This document shows positions 11,868 to 24,171 of a stretch of DNA of 64,000 nucleotides, piece after piece. This DNA is from Megascapheus bottae (lineage: Eukaryota > Chordata > Mammalia > Rodentia > Geomyidae): positions 12,632,501 to 12,696,500 of the forward strand of contig JANJXV010000013.1 of the NCBI GenBank assembly GCA_024803745.1, written 5' to 3'. Numbering within the stretch: position 1 is the stretch's first letter; every line of letters begins with the position of its first letter. Both the position numbers and the translations under genes were made by a program. The notes under the pieces were generated by a model. That model did not search any database. It was given only the letters and a program-made list of their open reading frames with translations, and was not told the origin of the DNA.

Positions 11868-12060
11868 CGGCCATTTGGACATGTGAAAGTTAGGTTCAAA
11901 TCTAAGTTCAGCCATTTGGGCAAATTCCTTCACCTCCAGAAGCCTGTTTGTTCATCTATAAACCTGAGATCAATGATCTCCATGAAGTCTCCTTGGGAAA
12001 ATTAAATGAGATAAAGTATATTAATAATAGCTACTAGAATCTCTTCCCTCTCTTCCCCTA
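11868..12060 (+). mobile_element. MIR element
   Basis: The order of a TCAAATCTAAGTTCAGCC-like core, GGGCAAATTCCTTCACC and GTTCATCTATAAACCTGAG, ending AAATGAGATAAAGTAT, follows the mammalian-wide MIR consensus. Confidence 0.7.
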
Positions 12061-12092
12061 ACTCAGGAGCTGAGATCTCTCTCTGCGCTTAC

Positions 12093-12279
12093 CTGCTCAA
12101 CGCTAGCACTCTAACTCTTGAACCACAGTTCCAGTTCTGGGGAGGGGATTTATTTTTGGTGCTTAATTAGAGATAAGAGTCTCAGACTTTCTTGCTCAGG
12201 CTGGCTTCAAACTGTGGATCCTTAGATCTCAGCCTCCTGAGTTTCTAGGATTACAGGTGTGAGCCACTGGCTTCTGGCT
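12093..12279 (-). mobile_element. B1/ID composite SINE
   Basis: Antisense copy: CTCAACGCTAGCACTCTAAC (ID half) then GGCTGGCTTCAAACTGTGG and AGGATTACAGGTGTGAGCC (B1 half). Confidence 0.78.
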
Positions 12280-12299
12280 CAGAACTCTTATTACTGTAT

Positions 12300-12425
12300 T
12301 CTAGGCATTTTCCAAGTAATCATCACAACCCAGAGAGATAAAGTATTAGTGGCATGGCTGTTTTTACAGATTAGGAGGCTAGAGTAAGTTTAGTACACTA
12401 CTAAAGTATCAGCCATATGATTGCT
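12300..12425 (-). mobile_element. MIR-like fragment
   Basis: CAAGTAATCATCACAACCC and TTTTTACAGATTAGGAGGC resemble reverse MIR. Confidence 0.5.
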
Positions 12426-12486
12426 GCAGACTGCACACTGAGGGGCAGAAGAGAGACCTACACACCTAGACTTAGGTGTGGGTACA

Positions 12487-12693
12487 GAAGGAGGGAAGGA
12501 AGGAAAGGAAAGAACATAGGGAGAGAGGAAAGGAAGTAGGGATGGAGACAGAAGGAAGAAGGGAAGGAAGGAAGGAAGGAAAGAAGGAAGAAAGGAAGGA
12601 AGGAAGGAAGGAAGGAAGGAAGGAAGGAAGGAAGGAAGGAAGGAAGGAAAGAAGGAACAGAGGGAGGGAGGGAGGAAGGAAGGAAGGAAGGAA
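12487..12693 (+). repeat. (GGAA)n microsatellite, about 200 bp
   Basis: Long interrupted purine tract dominated by GGAA units. Confidence 0.95.
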
Positions 12694-13949
12694 GATGACC
12701 TCTCAGATTCCCTTTCAGCTCTGGTGTATTTAACACCATCACCCAGCTCAGCATTTTTTTCTTTCTCCAACTTCCATTTTTGTCTCTATAAGGGTCTGAA
12801 AAGAACATATCCTAGACTCATACAATATGAAAGATAAAACATACTCCAATGTCACGTGTTACCTCTCCTCAATTTCAGCTCAAGAAAGAGCTGGAATGAA
12901 GAGAGAAGTGACTTGCCCTAGGGCACCCAGGTCAGATATAAACACTCCAGATCAGAGGCCTTGTGCCCACTTCACAGTTTCTTCCAGGACATTTTTCTAA
13001 ATCACTTAATATTTTGGATCTGGACCACCATGAAGAAAAGCAGTGCTCCCGGTGACCTCACCTCCTCATGGCAGTGTTTTTGCGAACAAACTGGATTCTC
13101 ACGGTTCTCCTAATGGTGGCAGGGTGCCCATGTCAGACAAGGTATTTTTCATTCTGAAAAAGAAACAAAGATAGCATCAGACCTCCTTTGTAATTTCCCC
13201 CAGAACAGCTGGAATTGAAAACCTCTTTGTTTCCCTTCCCAGCCTAGAATGCTACCCTTGTTCTTGGTAAAATAATTAGAAGGTGAAGTTGGGGGCTTAA
13301 AAAAAAATCTGCACTTGTTTATTTACATGTGTATTTATTTCCAGGTACATTTATTTTTTTTAAACTTCGGCCACTATGGATATCCTGTAGTTCCTGCTGG
13401 CCTTTCCTCTTTAATTTAGCTATCTCACTTTTTTTCTCTCATGGCCCCCAAAACACTAATGTCATTCCTGACCCCCCCCCTGGATTTCCTTCTTCCTTTC
13501 AGGCAGGGAAATAGTTCACTTCCTCATGCCTGGCCTTCTCAAGAGGCCATCCTGGCTTTGACCTCACTGCAACCAGACTGTCACTCAACATTTAATCACT
13601 TCCACTCTCTTCACACTCTACCAAATATCCCTTACCCTGACTTCTGGCCATGGTCCTGGAACCCAGGTGGAAAGAATGCCAGAAGCCAGGAAGAAAGAAA
13701 TGCAATGTTCTTTCAGGGACATATAGAAAATTACATAATACAGAGTGACTATATTTATACACGAAAATAAATTTATAAAAATTATAAATATTTAACCAAT
13801 TGCCTTTTTTATTTCATCATGTAAATTGTTATCACTTATGTTGTGATTTTTAAAAATCATTCCTCAAAGTAATGGCTAAGTTAATAAAGAATGGTTCTGA
13901 GTTCATCTCTATCCTCCTCCCGCAAAAAAAAAAAAGACAAAAAGGCAAG

Positions 13950-14436
13950 TGTAATGGTAGAAGACTATAATCAAAGCTACCTAGGGGTTGGAGGCCAAAG
14001 CCAGCCTGGGCAAAAGCATGAGACCCTATTAAAAAAACAAACTGAAAGAACAAAGGGTTGGGGTTCTGGCTCAAGTGAGAAGCCCTGAGTTCAACCCTGT
14101 GCCACAAAAACAATATCATGCTTCATACATGCTACAATTAGGTCTCTATATAAACAAAAGAACTATAGATATTATATTGCTTAATATTAGAAAACATTTA
14201 TTAGTTCCCTTGTGCCATTGATATAAATGTTGGGCCATTTGGGGCTATTCCCAGATCACAAATGGGAACACAAAAAGAAGAATGAAAACAGATTCTTCAC
14301 TCGTATTTGTTTTTGTGCTAGTCCTGAGGCTTAGTCTCACAGACTTTTTCCTGCCTGGGCTGACTTTGAATCAGAATCCTATAGATATCAGTCTCCTGAG
14401 TAGCTAGGATTACAGGCATCAGCCACAGATGCCTAA
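13950..14436. mobile_element. diverged B1-like SINE (+) and B1-like SINE (-)
   Basis: The plus copy at about 13950-14108 includes GGCAAAAGCATGAGACCC and AGCCCTGAGTTCAACCC. The minus copy at about 14312-14436 includes TGAGTAGCTAGGATTACAGG. Unique AT-rich sequence separates them. Confidence 0.6.
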
Positions 14437-14651
14437 ATGATTCTCTGCCCTTCTGGGAGATAGTATCACAATATGTACTCATGCTATCTGAGAGAAAATA
14501 TTCCCTACTGCCTGTTAATTAATGTGTCATTCTTCTTATCCAAGATCTCTTGCCACTCCATGCTTACCCCACTTTAGGTGGGCAGCAATCAACCCACAGA
14601 AGCAGTCAGGGTAGGGAAATGGGCTATACCTATGAATGAGAGAGTGGTAGT

Positions 14652-14653
<2 letters not shown>

Positions 14654-14682
<29 letters not shown>
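14654..14682 (+). repeat. (AT)n microsatellite
   Basis: About 14 AT units. Confidence 0.95.
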
Positions 14683-14685
<3 letters not shown>

Positions 14686-14699
14686 ATAAGGGAATGTTT

Positions 14700-15274
14700 T
14701 ATTTTATTCATTTATTGTGTTTCAAGGACAATAGAGCAAGACATGGGAGAAGTGTGACCCTGGGGCCTGAATAAAGGTAAGGCAGGAGGAGTTATGGGTC
14801 GTGCACTCCAGTATTCCAGTTGTCAAGGAAACCACTTATTCCTTATTAAATTCTATTAGAAGGGAGAGGTGAGGGGTATGGGTGTTGATAGACAGGCTTC
14901 TAAAGTACAGCGGCCCAAGTAGAACAGTACCTACTTAATGGCCCATGAAGATAGTAAAAACAGTGACGATTTTAAAGTGCCAGACATGTTAAAGACTGTC
15001 TAATTGGATTTCTCTGTGTTCTCAAGCTATAGGACAGGTGGGGTGGGGGACAGGGGAGGCAGGCAATGGTCACTGCTCAAAATAACCAAGGCAGATAGTA
15101 CATTGGCATAAACAATGTGTTGTGGGAAGGGCTGGGGAGACATACTGAACAGGTAATCTCATGACCTTTAGATTTAATTCAGCCTTCTGTGGTGTGAACA
15201 CTTTTTAGGGTGATAATAGTTTTCATGTCCTGAAAACTTGGGATCTCTAGTAACCTCTCTTAGTCATCTTGCCT

Positions 15275-15320
<46 letters not shown>

Positions 15321-15930
15321 TACCATTGAAACCCCTGGTAAAAGATATCAGTTCTAGACACACTAGAAGTTATTTAACAAATCAGTCATTCATTCTGCAA
15401 GCCGTTATTAAGAACTTTCTATGTATCAAGCCCTAGGCTAGATGGAGATGCTAGAATAAAACTATGCATTTTTCATTCTAAAGTGGCTTACGTTCTCAAA
15501 TAAATAGTGCAGATCTCTGGTATTCCTGCTTAAGACCTCTACTTTATGTCTGGATACATCTCAGGCAGGGACACTTGAGTTCATCTAAGAATGATTTATT
15601 TCCCACACCATAAACTCTAGGTGCTCTGGATAAGGCCTTACATAATCCTATCTCTTTTGCTTTCCCCTCAGAGCCTAGGGCAATCTAAACATTGTGTTTA
15701 TTTTTTTAAAACTAATTTGTTTATTTTTTTAAAACTAAAGCCCTTCCATTGATGACTAACAATACCTTTTCTTATCTGCTCTCAAATGAACCATTGTATA
15801 TGCTTGCCTAGGCCACTTTGGTGCTGATTCTCTGGTTATTATTCCATTCCCACTCTTCCCTACTTCCTGTCTCGTCCCACCCTGGGACTGTTACCTAACT
15901 ATATAAGGATAGCTAATAGTTGTGCTTGAG
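14700..15930. other. intergenic, no gene seen
   Basis: Apart from the GT repeat at 15277 this is unique sequence. 15385-15500 resembles an old interspersed repeat (ATCAAGCCCTAGGCTAG), but no family is named. Confidence 0.5.
15277..15318 (+). repeat. (GT)n microsatellite
   Basis: About 21 uninterrupted GT units. Confidence 0.95.
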
Positions 15931-16024
15931 GGACTACACCACACAAATAACATAGATTCTAGTTATAGCGACTACCTTCTTGTCTAGAAGGGAAAGCAGA
16001 AGGAAATGGCATTCATCCTGGTTG

Positions 16025-16097
16025 TCTCCCTCTCCTCTCTCTCTCTCTCTCTCTCCTTCTCTCTTTCTCTCTCCCCCCCCCCTCTCTCTCTCTCTGA
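16025..16097 (+). repeat. (CT)n/poly-C microsatellite
   Basis: CT repeats interrupted by a C-run. Confidence 0.93.
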
Positions 16098-16119
16098 TAG
16101 TGTCCTTTCCATCCAAGAA

Positions 16120-17190
16120 AACTTATTTCCATTTGGCACAGCATCTGGCAGTGATGAGCTTTCCAAGGGCCTAGAAAAATGTATAAGAACAGCCCCCTTC
16201 TTCACAATTTTAAAAATGTTTTCGGAAACAACACTCATACCACAAATTGTTGTTAACTGCAAACTGAAGCAGTGTGACAGGATACTGGGCCAAAGAAAAT
16301 TAGAAAAACACAGAGAAGTATACAGATAGAAAAGCAGGGGCAGGGGTACCAAGGCTTTCCTGCACTTGGTCCCCAAATCCCCACAAGCACATTTATTTGA
16401 GTTCACACAGGGAAGGTTACCACGGATATATGCAAAATATCTATATTAATATTACAATCAGAGCTAAAATAGACACTGGTTCCCTTATTGAGACAGGCAA
16501 CTGCTGCCCAAGGTAAGTCCAGACTCTAAGTCCACTTATCTAGTCCAAGATTAAGTTGAGAAGGTCTTTTGCTCACTCAACAAGGTTTCCAGCACAGCAC
16601 CAAGTCTCTTCACCTTCGCCAAAGCTGTCTGTTTTTAACCCTTCCGTGGCCAGCTCTCAGCGTTCTGAGTTCTAGGGAGGCAGCATTCCAATCTCTCCAA
16701 CCTTTCCCAGGTTTCACAGATCTGCTTCTGAGTACCCTACAACAAACAGAATATGTTGTGGTGGATACCCCTTGGAGGACCTGGTCATCCCCCCCCCCCC
16801 AGCTTTCGGGGGTGGTTCACTCACATCTGAGTTCCTTTTAGGGATCAGGATTCGCTATAAGTTATAGTGCTTTCTAGACTGTATCCACAACTGGTCAATA
16901 CAATATATAAACTTCTGTCCTCTTGCTTTAATTTGGAATCACTTTAATAGGCCATATCAGGCTCAGAGCATTCTTGGGAGTAGCTGAGATCTCTGATGTC
17001 CCCCCCAACTCCCCCCACAACTTCTCCCTCTGCCTAATAGTGCTTCTACTACTTTCTTATAGATGCTGGTCTACCCTGTCTTACCCTGCAATAAACCTCT
17101 TGCACACTAATCTTTCAGTCTTCAAGAAACTCAACCCCACCTATATTGCTGCTTTACTTTACTTTTTCTGGCACTTATAGTGGGAAATAG
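16120..17190. other. intergenic, possible decayed LTR, no gene seen
   Basis: Unique sequence. CCCTGCAATAAACCTCTTGC (17083-17102) is reminiscent of an LTR polyadenylation region, but no boundaries or target duplications could be set. Confidence 0.35.
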
Positions 17191-17199
17191 CTTTAATAC

Positions 17200-17285
17200 T
17201 TTTTGGTAATACTGAGGATTTAATTCAGAGCTTGCTAGGCAGGTCCAATATCAACCGGGCTACGACTCCAACACTTCTGGCTTAT
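17200..17285 (-). mobile_element. diverged ID-like monomer
   Basis: GGTAATACTGAGGATTTAAT and CAGAGCTTGCTAGGCAGG resemble an antisense ID element. It is old. Confidence 0.5.
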
Positions 17286-17307
17286 TTTGGGGATAGGATT
17301 TCTAATT

Positions 17308-17308
<1 letters not shown>

Positions 17309-17338
<30 letters not shown>

Positions 17339-17527
17339 TTGCCAGTCCTGGGCTTGAGCTCAGGGCCTGAGCATTGTCCTTGGACTTTCTCAAGGTTAGA
17401 GCTCTACCACTTGAGCCTCAGCACCACTTCTGGCTTATTGTCTATGTATGTGGTACCAAGGAATCGAACCCGGGCCTTCGTGCATGCTAGGCAAGCACTT
17501 TAACCACTAGGCCAAACTCCCAGCCCC
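17309..17527 (-). mobile_element. ID-like dimeric SINE with 14-bp target duplication, upstream of LIPT2
   Basis: Full-length antisense copy with a (TTTA)n-type tail at 17309-17340. AGGATTTCTAATTT flanks both sides (17295-17308 and 17528-17541). It sits about 450 bp upstream of the LIPT2 start, just outside the CpG island. Confidence 0.92.
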
Positions 17528-17554
17528 AGGATTTCTAATTTATGCCCAGGCCCA

Positions 17555-17721
17555 CCCCCACCATGATCTGCCTACATTTAGCTTCTCACTGTAGCTAGGA
17601 TGACAGACTCATTTTATCGATTGAGATGAGGTCTCCAGAACTGGCTAGCCATAAACCAAAATTCTTCAGATTTCTGCCTTCGGGATAGCTAGGATGGCAG
17701 GCAAAGCCACTGTGTCCGGCT
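17555..17721 (-). mobile_element. diverged B1-like SINE just upstream of the LIPT2 CpG island
   Basis: TGAGATGAGGTCTCCAGAAC and AGCTAGGATGGCAGGCAAAG resemble antisense B1. It is old and diverged. Confidence 0.5.
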
Positions 17722-17977
17722 ATTTAATACTCCAACGCTTGCTTAATGCCTGCTATAGGCACATAAATTTACAAGGGCAGATTTTTGTTTGTGCGTTACT
17801 GTGCACCGCTGAATCATGCACTTAACAATGAGGCCTCACGCATGGCACCTGCTAAACAGAAGTGATGGATAGGGCCCCAAAGGCTGGTGAGGAGATCCCT
17901 GAGCTCAGGCTCGGGGCGTGGCCTCGAGTCCCCGCCCAGGGCCCAGGGCGGAGCCGACAGGCCGAGCAGCGGACACA

Positions 17978-18446
17978 ATGTCGCCGCCCGCAGCCGTCCG
18001 CGTGGTGTGGCTGGGCCGGGCGCGGTACGCCGAGCTGCTGGCGCTGCAGGAGCGCTGGCTGCGAAGGCTGCAGGCCGAGCCCGGCCCCGACGCCGTGTCA
18101 AGCCCCGAGGCGGGCGCGCTCCTGCTCTGCGAGCCAGCGGGACCCGTGTACACGTCCGGGCTACGCGGAGGTCTGAGCCCCGAGGAAACGGCGCAGCTGA
18201 GGGCTCTGGGCGCCGAGGTGCGCACGACAGGCCGCGGCGGCCTGGCCACCTTCCACGGCCCGGGCCAGCTGCTCTGCCACCCGGTGCTCGACCTGCGGCG
18301 CCTTGGCCTGCGCCTGCGCACTCACGTGGCGGCGCTGGAGAAGTGTGCGGTGCGCCTGTGCGAGCTCCGGGGCCTGCGGGACGCCCGCGCGCGGCCCCCG
18401 CCCTACACCGGAGTCTGGCTGGGTGAGCGCAAGGTTTGCGCGATCG
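17978..18446 (+). CDS. LIPT2: LIPT2 coding exon 1: mitochondrial octanoyl-[ACP]:protein octanoyltransferase (LipB family)
   Basis: LIPT2 moves the octanoyl group from mitochondrial acyl carrier protein to the glycine-cleavage H protein, the first step of lipoate assembly before LIAS and LIPT1 act. This exon encodes residues 1-156 plus the first base of codon 157. Visible are the LipB substrate-pocket motif [13 protein letters not shown] at residues 85-97 and the conserved lysine of the GERKVCAIG stretch, K152, which aligns with the catalytic lysine of bacterial LipB. The start is the first ATG in frame; the frame extends 20 codons further upstream but has no ATG there. The exon ends at ATCG followed by the donor GTGAGC, phase 1. 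Spliced to 18938-19164 it gives 231 residues, the length I recall for human LIPT2. A short N-terminal mitochondrial targeting segment is expected but not obvious. Confidence 0.96.
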
Positions 18447-19164
<718 letters not shown>

Positions 19165-19391
19165 AAGGCATCCACATTAGCACCATCAAGGTGGCCTTGT
19201 TCTGGAAAGCAATCCAATCCAATTCCAGGTGTCAGAGTCCAGATTGGAGAACAGTCAGTCATTTGCTGACTGTAAGTAAGACCAAGAGCAAGAGTATGTG
19301 CCATTGTTTCCTTACCTACCTCGATTTATTTATATCATCCCCACCTACCTCAGAAGACATTAGACAGAACATTATGAAAAGCAGCATGCTA

Positions 19392-19397
19392 AATAAA
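19392..19397 (+). promoter_or_regulatory. LIPT2: LIPT2 polyadenylation signal AATAAA
   Basis: A canonical hexamer lies 228 bp after the LIPT2 stop codon, followed within about 30 bp by T-rich sequence. The 3' UTR would be about 250 bp with cleavage near 19410-19420. It is the first AATAAA downstream of the stop. Confidence 0.75.
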
Positions 19398-19512
19398 GCC
19401 CTGACATGACCATCAGCACTAGTTTTTCAGCTTAGAGGAACTCAAATATCACTGTCATTCCTCAATCACTTTTCTTTTCTGTCAGAGACTAGGACTCAAA
19501 ACTTAGTATCAT

Positions 19513-19636
19513 GGAAGAGGCACTGTGGCTCCAGTGGTAGGGTGGTAGCCTTGAGCTGAAGAGCTCAGAGACAATGTCCAGGCCCAGCGTTCAAGTCCCA
19601 CGACAAAAACGAAAAGCAAAACAAAACAAAAAAAAT
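19513..19636 (+). mobile_element. right half of a B1/ID SINE
   Basis: GGCACTGTGGCTCCAGTGG and CCTTGAGCTGAAGAGCTCAG are followed by a CAAAA-rich tail. It lies about 100 bp after the predicted LIPT2 cleavage site. Confidence 0.75.
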
Positions 19637-20437
19637 TTAGTATCTGGCCCTTTTGCTCACTGGCCATTGCTCTAGTGCCTGAGACATGCCCCCATCCTTT
19701 TTCTTTTTCTTTTTCAATGCTGTGTCTCACTGAGAAAGTCTGGTCTCTAGTTCCTTTGACTTTTGGGGGATCAAGTCTTGGAACTACTCTGAATATGATA
19801 TGATAAAGCTTTTCATTCTCATGAGACCTGGGTGCTTTCTGCAATAAGGGGAAAAACCTCTTCAAAGGAGTGGGTTAGAGTATCTAAACTTGGTACTTTT
19901 CCTAAATTTTCTTGGAGTTACCAGGTAGGCCAGAAGCTACAGGAAAAACAGGAATGATTTCTCACACTGGCCAAGTACTAAGGTTTTCTTAGATAAAATG
20001 CCTGTTTGTTAGGTTGTGTATAATCTTTAGCTGTATAACAAAACCAAATCTTAGTGACTTAAAACAATAAACATTTATCTTTTGTGTATATTGTGTGGCT
20101 TACAAGAATCTACACTAACTGTTTGTAGATTGAGATATTGCCTGAGCTTATAATGAAAATGTCAAGTATCAATTGAAGGCTTGATTAGGCTGGAGGACAG
20201 CTTCCAAATTGGTTCACTGAATCGTCTGGTTGGTCTTCATTATTGACAGGAGGTCTCAGTACCATGTGAACTCCTCCAGACAACTGTTCTAATGTTCCCT
20301 GGCTTCCCAGAGCAAAATATTCCAGAGACAAGTCAGGAGTTACCATGGCTTTTATGATCTAGCCTTAGAAGTCACTATCATTTCTGTAGTCCTCTAATAG
20401 ATGAATCTGAATCTAATTTCATGTAGAAGGAAGTGAA

Positions 20438-20632
20438 GTTTTTTTTTGTATGTCCTGGGGCTTGAACTTAGGACCTAGGCATTGTCCTTGTGCTTTCTCA
20501 AAGCTAATGCTCTACCACTTGAGCCATATTATCACTTCTAGCTTTTTCTGTGCATGTGGTAGCAAGGAATTGAACCCAGGTCTTCATGCATGCTAGGCAA
20601 GCACTATACCACTAGGCCACTCTTCCAGCGCA
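20438..20632 (-). mobile_element. ID-like dimeric SINE
   Basis: Antisense copy with T-run, GTCCTGGGGCTTGAAC and, at the far end, GCAAGCACTATACCACTAGG. More diverged than its neighbours. Confidence 0.8.
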
Positions 20633-20694
20633 GGAGATGAATATATTTAGGGCTCATCTTGGAGACTGGTTCCTACTAAGAATGAAGACTATTG

Positions 20695-20790
20695 ACTGAG
20701 AAGTCAGGAGATGCTAGTTCTAGTCTTGGCTCTGTAGAAAATTGTTTCCTCTCTCTGGGCTTCAGTTTCCCCTTAGACCAGTACTGGTCA
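20695..20790 (+). mobile_element. MIR fragment
   Basis: TAGTCTTGGCTCTGTAG and CTCTCTGGGCTTCAGTTTCC. Confidence 0.55.
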
Positions 20791-20919
20791 TTAGAACCAC
20801 ATTATAAACTCATTTTCTAGGAGTTTCAATAAGAAAGTATGAGTGATATTAAGTTTTAATATACTTAACCCTAATAGCTACACATCAGTATAAAGCAATA
20901 TAAGCATATTAACAAGATT

Positions 20920-21025
20920 TTTAATATATTTTATTGTAATTAATAAAAGGGTTACATTATATTCGCCAGATAGAAGCTTCATTACTTAACAAACGTCGCT
21001 ACCCCTTCTCTAACAAGATATTTTA
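20920..21025 (-). mobile_element. short L1 3' end fragment
   Basis: A T-rich start is followed by GGGTTACATTATATTCGCCAG-like sequence (matching in 20-base windows) and TACCCCTTCTC, as in the other minus-strand L1 3' ends here. Confidence 0.55.
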
Positions 21026-21153
21026 CAGTTTTTCATTCTAAGTCTTCAAAGTCTGATATTTACTGTGAATTTCATTTGACCAGACATGCTTATTAGTCTC
21101 CTCACATCTGAGATTGGACTTTTGAACACAATAATTTATGTGAACACAAGATG

Positions 21154-21394
21154 GTGTGTGTGTGTGTGTGTGTATCTGGGCTTGCACTCAAGGTCTTGCT
21201 TTCTCACTTGGCTTTTGCACTTAAGGCTAGAGCTCTACCACTTGAGCCACACCTCCATTTCCAGTTTGTTTGTTTGTTTGTTTGTATCATCAATTGGAAT
21301 AATGAGCCTCATGCTGGAGTTTGCTTTGAACCATGATCTGCAGATCTCAGCCTCCTGAATAGCTAGGATTACAGGCATGAGCCACTAGCCTCCA
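21154..21394 (-). mobile_element. B1/ID composite SINE with GT and GTTT repeats
   Basis: A GT run (21154-21173) precedes GGGCTTGCACTCAAGGTC. A (GTTT)n run lies between the halves (21264-21284), and the B1 half ends GGATTACAGGCATGAGCCAC. Confidence 0.75.
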
Positions 21395-21399
21395 GAAAA

Positions 21400-22800
21400 C
21401 TAAAATGATTTTAGAGGTATGTTCTCAACCTTTCATCATACAGAAATGAAACTGATTAGACCACACACAGGGAATTAATGATAAAGCTAGGTATCAGGTG
21501 TGAGCCCTTTCCCATGCTTTATTTTGCTCCCCTGGTGTGCACTTTTGGAACAGTATGTCCTTTGTCAGTCAATATTAATTAATTAATGGTTTGTCCACCC
21601 ATGATTTGGCCCTTATCTTTTCTAGATCTTTGTTTCTCATCCCTGGTGTTAAATGCTATGCTGTGGTATGAGGGTTGAGAAGTGGTTGATAATTACCTTG
21701 CACTATCACTGCCAAGATGGGAAATAATGATTCTGGGAAAAGCTGTTCTGTTCTCATGTTTGGAAGGTCCGGAAAAGTGTTTTGCCCATCTGATGATCAG
21801 CCTCCCTCTAGTATCCCCAGTAAGTGACTATACTCCTTGTTCTAGAACCATTACAGAGATAAGAAAAGAAGCATTTACTCAGCACATACTCACAGCACCA
21901 GATACTAGATGAATCTTCCTGAGTTCTTTCTCCAACAGCCTGTTCTGTTCTTCTGGATCATAGGGGATTACTGCACAGGGATTACTGTATGTGGCTGGTT
22001 TACTTGGCTTTCCTGAGTAGTTTCTTTACCTGAAGCAAGCACTGATACAGCATCTGCCTGAAGGTGTGAGAAAATTTAAGTAGCCTAATGACAAACAGGC
22101 AAAGTATCGAGTGAAGTGTTGGCACCGAGTTAGTGCTCAGTAACATTCTCATCATTGTTAGGATCTGTTATCTATTATTTTGGTGGGGGAATTATCTCTA
22201 GATCCCTTCCTTTCCCCTCATGGTATTAAGGTCCTCAAGAGCAGAGCTGAGCCTTTCTTGTTACCTTATCTCCATCATCTAACAGTAGGTCTAACATAGG
22301 AGAGACTAGCTGTAAGTACTGATTACGTAAAATTGAACTGTGTTAAGCTTATTTTGCTTACTTGCCTATATACTAGCTTTATTCATGTGTGACCCATCTG
22401 GTACATTGCTCATGGCTTAGCACCATTCCTTTGGTGTGGACAGACCAGCACAGAGTATGGCAATAAGTCATTCTCTGTCCTGGACTTGGGGTTGGGGAGA
22501 CAAAGAGGTACTCGTAGTCTGCTGCTGGCCTACAGGTGGGTTCATTGACTATATGTATGGATTTAAGTTAGTAGTTACTAAATATTTTTAAATGGGCCTT
22601 CTGCTACTGATGAGAGTGAGAAATGGGTTGATTGGGTATAGTTAGCTGTAGCAACAATACCCTCTCTCCCAACCCCTGGAAACATTTCAGTTGGTGATCC
22701 CTGATCTAGACATCCCCTAGTTTTGAGATGCAGCAATGTGAACTCCTATGTTAGCACCAGAAATGTACTGTAATCAGTGGGAGGCCATGACTTATACTGG
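21400..22800. other. intergenic, no gene seen
   Basis: Unique sequence with moderate GC. A MIR-like end (GAGTTAGTGCTCAGTAACAT) lies near 22126. No conserved coding frame was recognised. Confidence 0.5.
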
Positions 22801-23143
22801 CTATATGAAAAACAATATTACGAATTTCTAGGGAAATGCAAATCCAGAGATGAGAAACTACATAACTCCCACCAAATAACTATCATTGAAAAGACAAAAG
22901 ATAATAAATGTTGATTAGGATGTGAAGAAAAGGGAGCCTGTATACTGTTTATAGGAATGTAGATTAGTATAGCTATTTTAGAATCCTCAAAAAAATAAAA
23001 TAGCATATAACTGAACAATCCTTCTACTGGGTATTGTATTAAAGAAAAGTAGTGTCATCTGAGCTACCATGTTATTTAAGGCACTATTCACAATAGCCAA
23101 GAAACAAGGTGCTCATTCATTGATGGATAAAAATGTGGTATGT

Positions 23144-23339
23144 GGACCGGGAGTTTGGCCTAGTGGTAGAGTGTCTACCTAGCATGCACGAAGACCCAGG
23201 TTCGATTCCTCGGTACTACATGCATAGAAAAAAAAAAAAAAGCCGGAAGTGGTGCTGAGGCTCAAGTGGTAGAGCTCTAGCCTTGAGAAAGTCCAAGGAC
23301 AGTGCTCAGGCCCTGAGCTCAAGCCCAGGACTGTCAAAA
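23144..23339 (+). mobile_element. ID-like dimeric SINE nested in L1
   Basis: Left monomer with GGCCTAGTGGTAGAG and a perfect B box GGTTCGATTCC, right monomer and A tail. AAATGTGGTATGT flanks both sides (23131-23143 and 23340-23352), and the duplicated target is L1 sequence. Confidence 0.92.
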
Positions 23340-23389
23340 AAATGTGGTATGTATATGCCCTATGGAATGCTATTCAGCTCATAGAAATC

Positions 23390-23910
23390 CGAGTCAGGTG
23401 CTGGTGGCACATACCTGTAATCCTATCAGTTCAGGAGGCTGAGATCTGAGGATCACAGTTTGAAGCCAGCCTGGGCAAAAAAAACTCATGAGACTCTTGT
23501 GTTTTTTGTTTTTTTTTTTAGGTTTTTTTGGTGGGTCATGGAGCTTTCCCTGAGCACTTTATCTCAAGGCTACCACCCTACCCTTGAGCCAAGCCCCACT
23601 TCCCATTTTCTAGAGGTTAACTGGAGATAAGAGTCCCAGGTCCTTTGGTGCCAGGGCTGGCTTTGAACCTTGATCCTCAGATCTCTGCCTCCTGAGTAGG
23701 TAAGATTACAGGCGTGAGCCACCGTTTCCCTGTACCCCCTGTACCCGGCTAAACTCTTGAGATTCTTATCTCCAATAAACTACTCAGAAACAGCCAGAGG
23801 TGGCACTGTGGCTCAGGTGGTAGGTAAAGCAGCAGCTTTGAGCAAATGAAGCTCAGGGACAGTGCCCAGGCCCAGAGTTCAAGCACCAGCATAAAGGAGC
23901 AGCAAAAAAG
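23390..23910 (+). mobile_element. B1/ID composite SINE split by another SINE
   Basis: The left half (23390-23498) and the right half (23751-23910, with GGCACTGTGGCTCAGGTGG and CCCAGAGTTCAAGCACCAG) are one element separated by the insertion at 23499-23750. It lies within L1 sequence. Confidence 0.85.
23499..23750 (-). mobile_element. B1/ID composite SINE inserted in a SINE, with 17-bp target duplication
   Basis: Antisense copy with T-run, then CCACCCTACCCTTGAGCC and GGATTACAGG-type B1 sequence. It is flanked by AAACTCATGAGACTCTT (23482-23498) and AAACTCTTGAGATTCTT (23751-23767). Confidence 0.85.
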
Positions 23911-23972
23911 AAAATTATATTATTTGCAACAATATGAATGAACATATTCAGCCTTAAAAGAAAAGGAAATTC

Positions 23973-24171
23973 GGGCCAGGTGGTTGGCCTAGTGGTAGAG
24001 TGCTTGCCTAGCACGCACGAAGACCCAGGTTCAGTTCCTTAGTACCACGTACATAGAAAAAACCCAGAAGTGGTGCTGTGGATCAAGTGGTAGAACCCTA
24101 GCCTTGAGGAAAGCCCAAGGACAAGGCTTAGGTCCTGAGTTCATGCCCCAGGACTGGCAAAAAAAAAAGAC
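23973..24171 (+). mobile_element. ID-like dimeric SINE nested in L1
   Basis: Full-length copy flanked by AGAAAAGGAAATTC (23959-23972 and 24172-24185), inserted in the L1 3' region. Confidence 0.9.

Noticed and set aside
12390..12808. Frames encoding Ser/Phe/Leu/Pro or Lys/Glu/Arg/Gly repeats (also near 2329, 35787, 45611 and 59431)
   Set aside because: They are translations of tetranucleotide or dinucleotide microsatellites.
13031..13114. Short frame after CCACCATGAAGAAAAG
   Set aside because: Good start context, but only 27 codons, no homology recognised and no splice support.
16400..17160. Possible ERV LTR with AATAAA at 17090
   Set aside because: Suggestive composition, but no TG...CA boundaries, no target duplication and no recognised relative.
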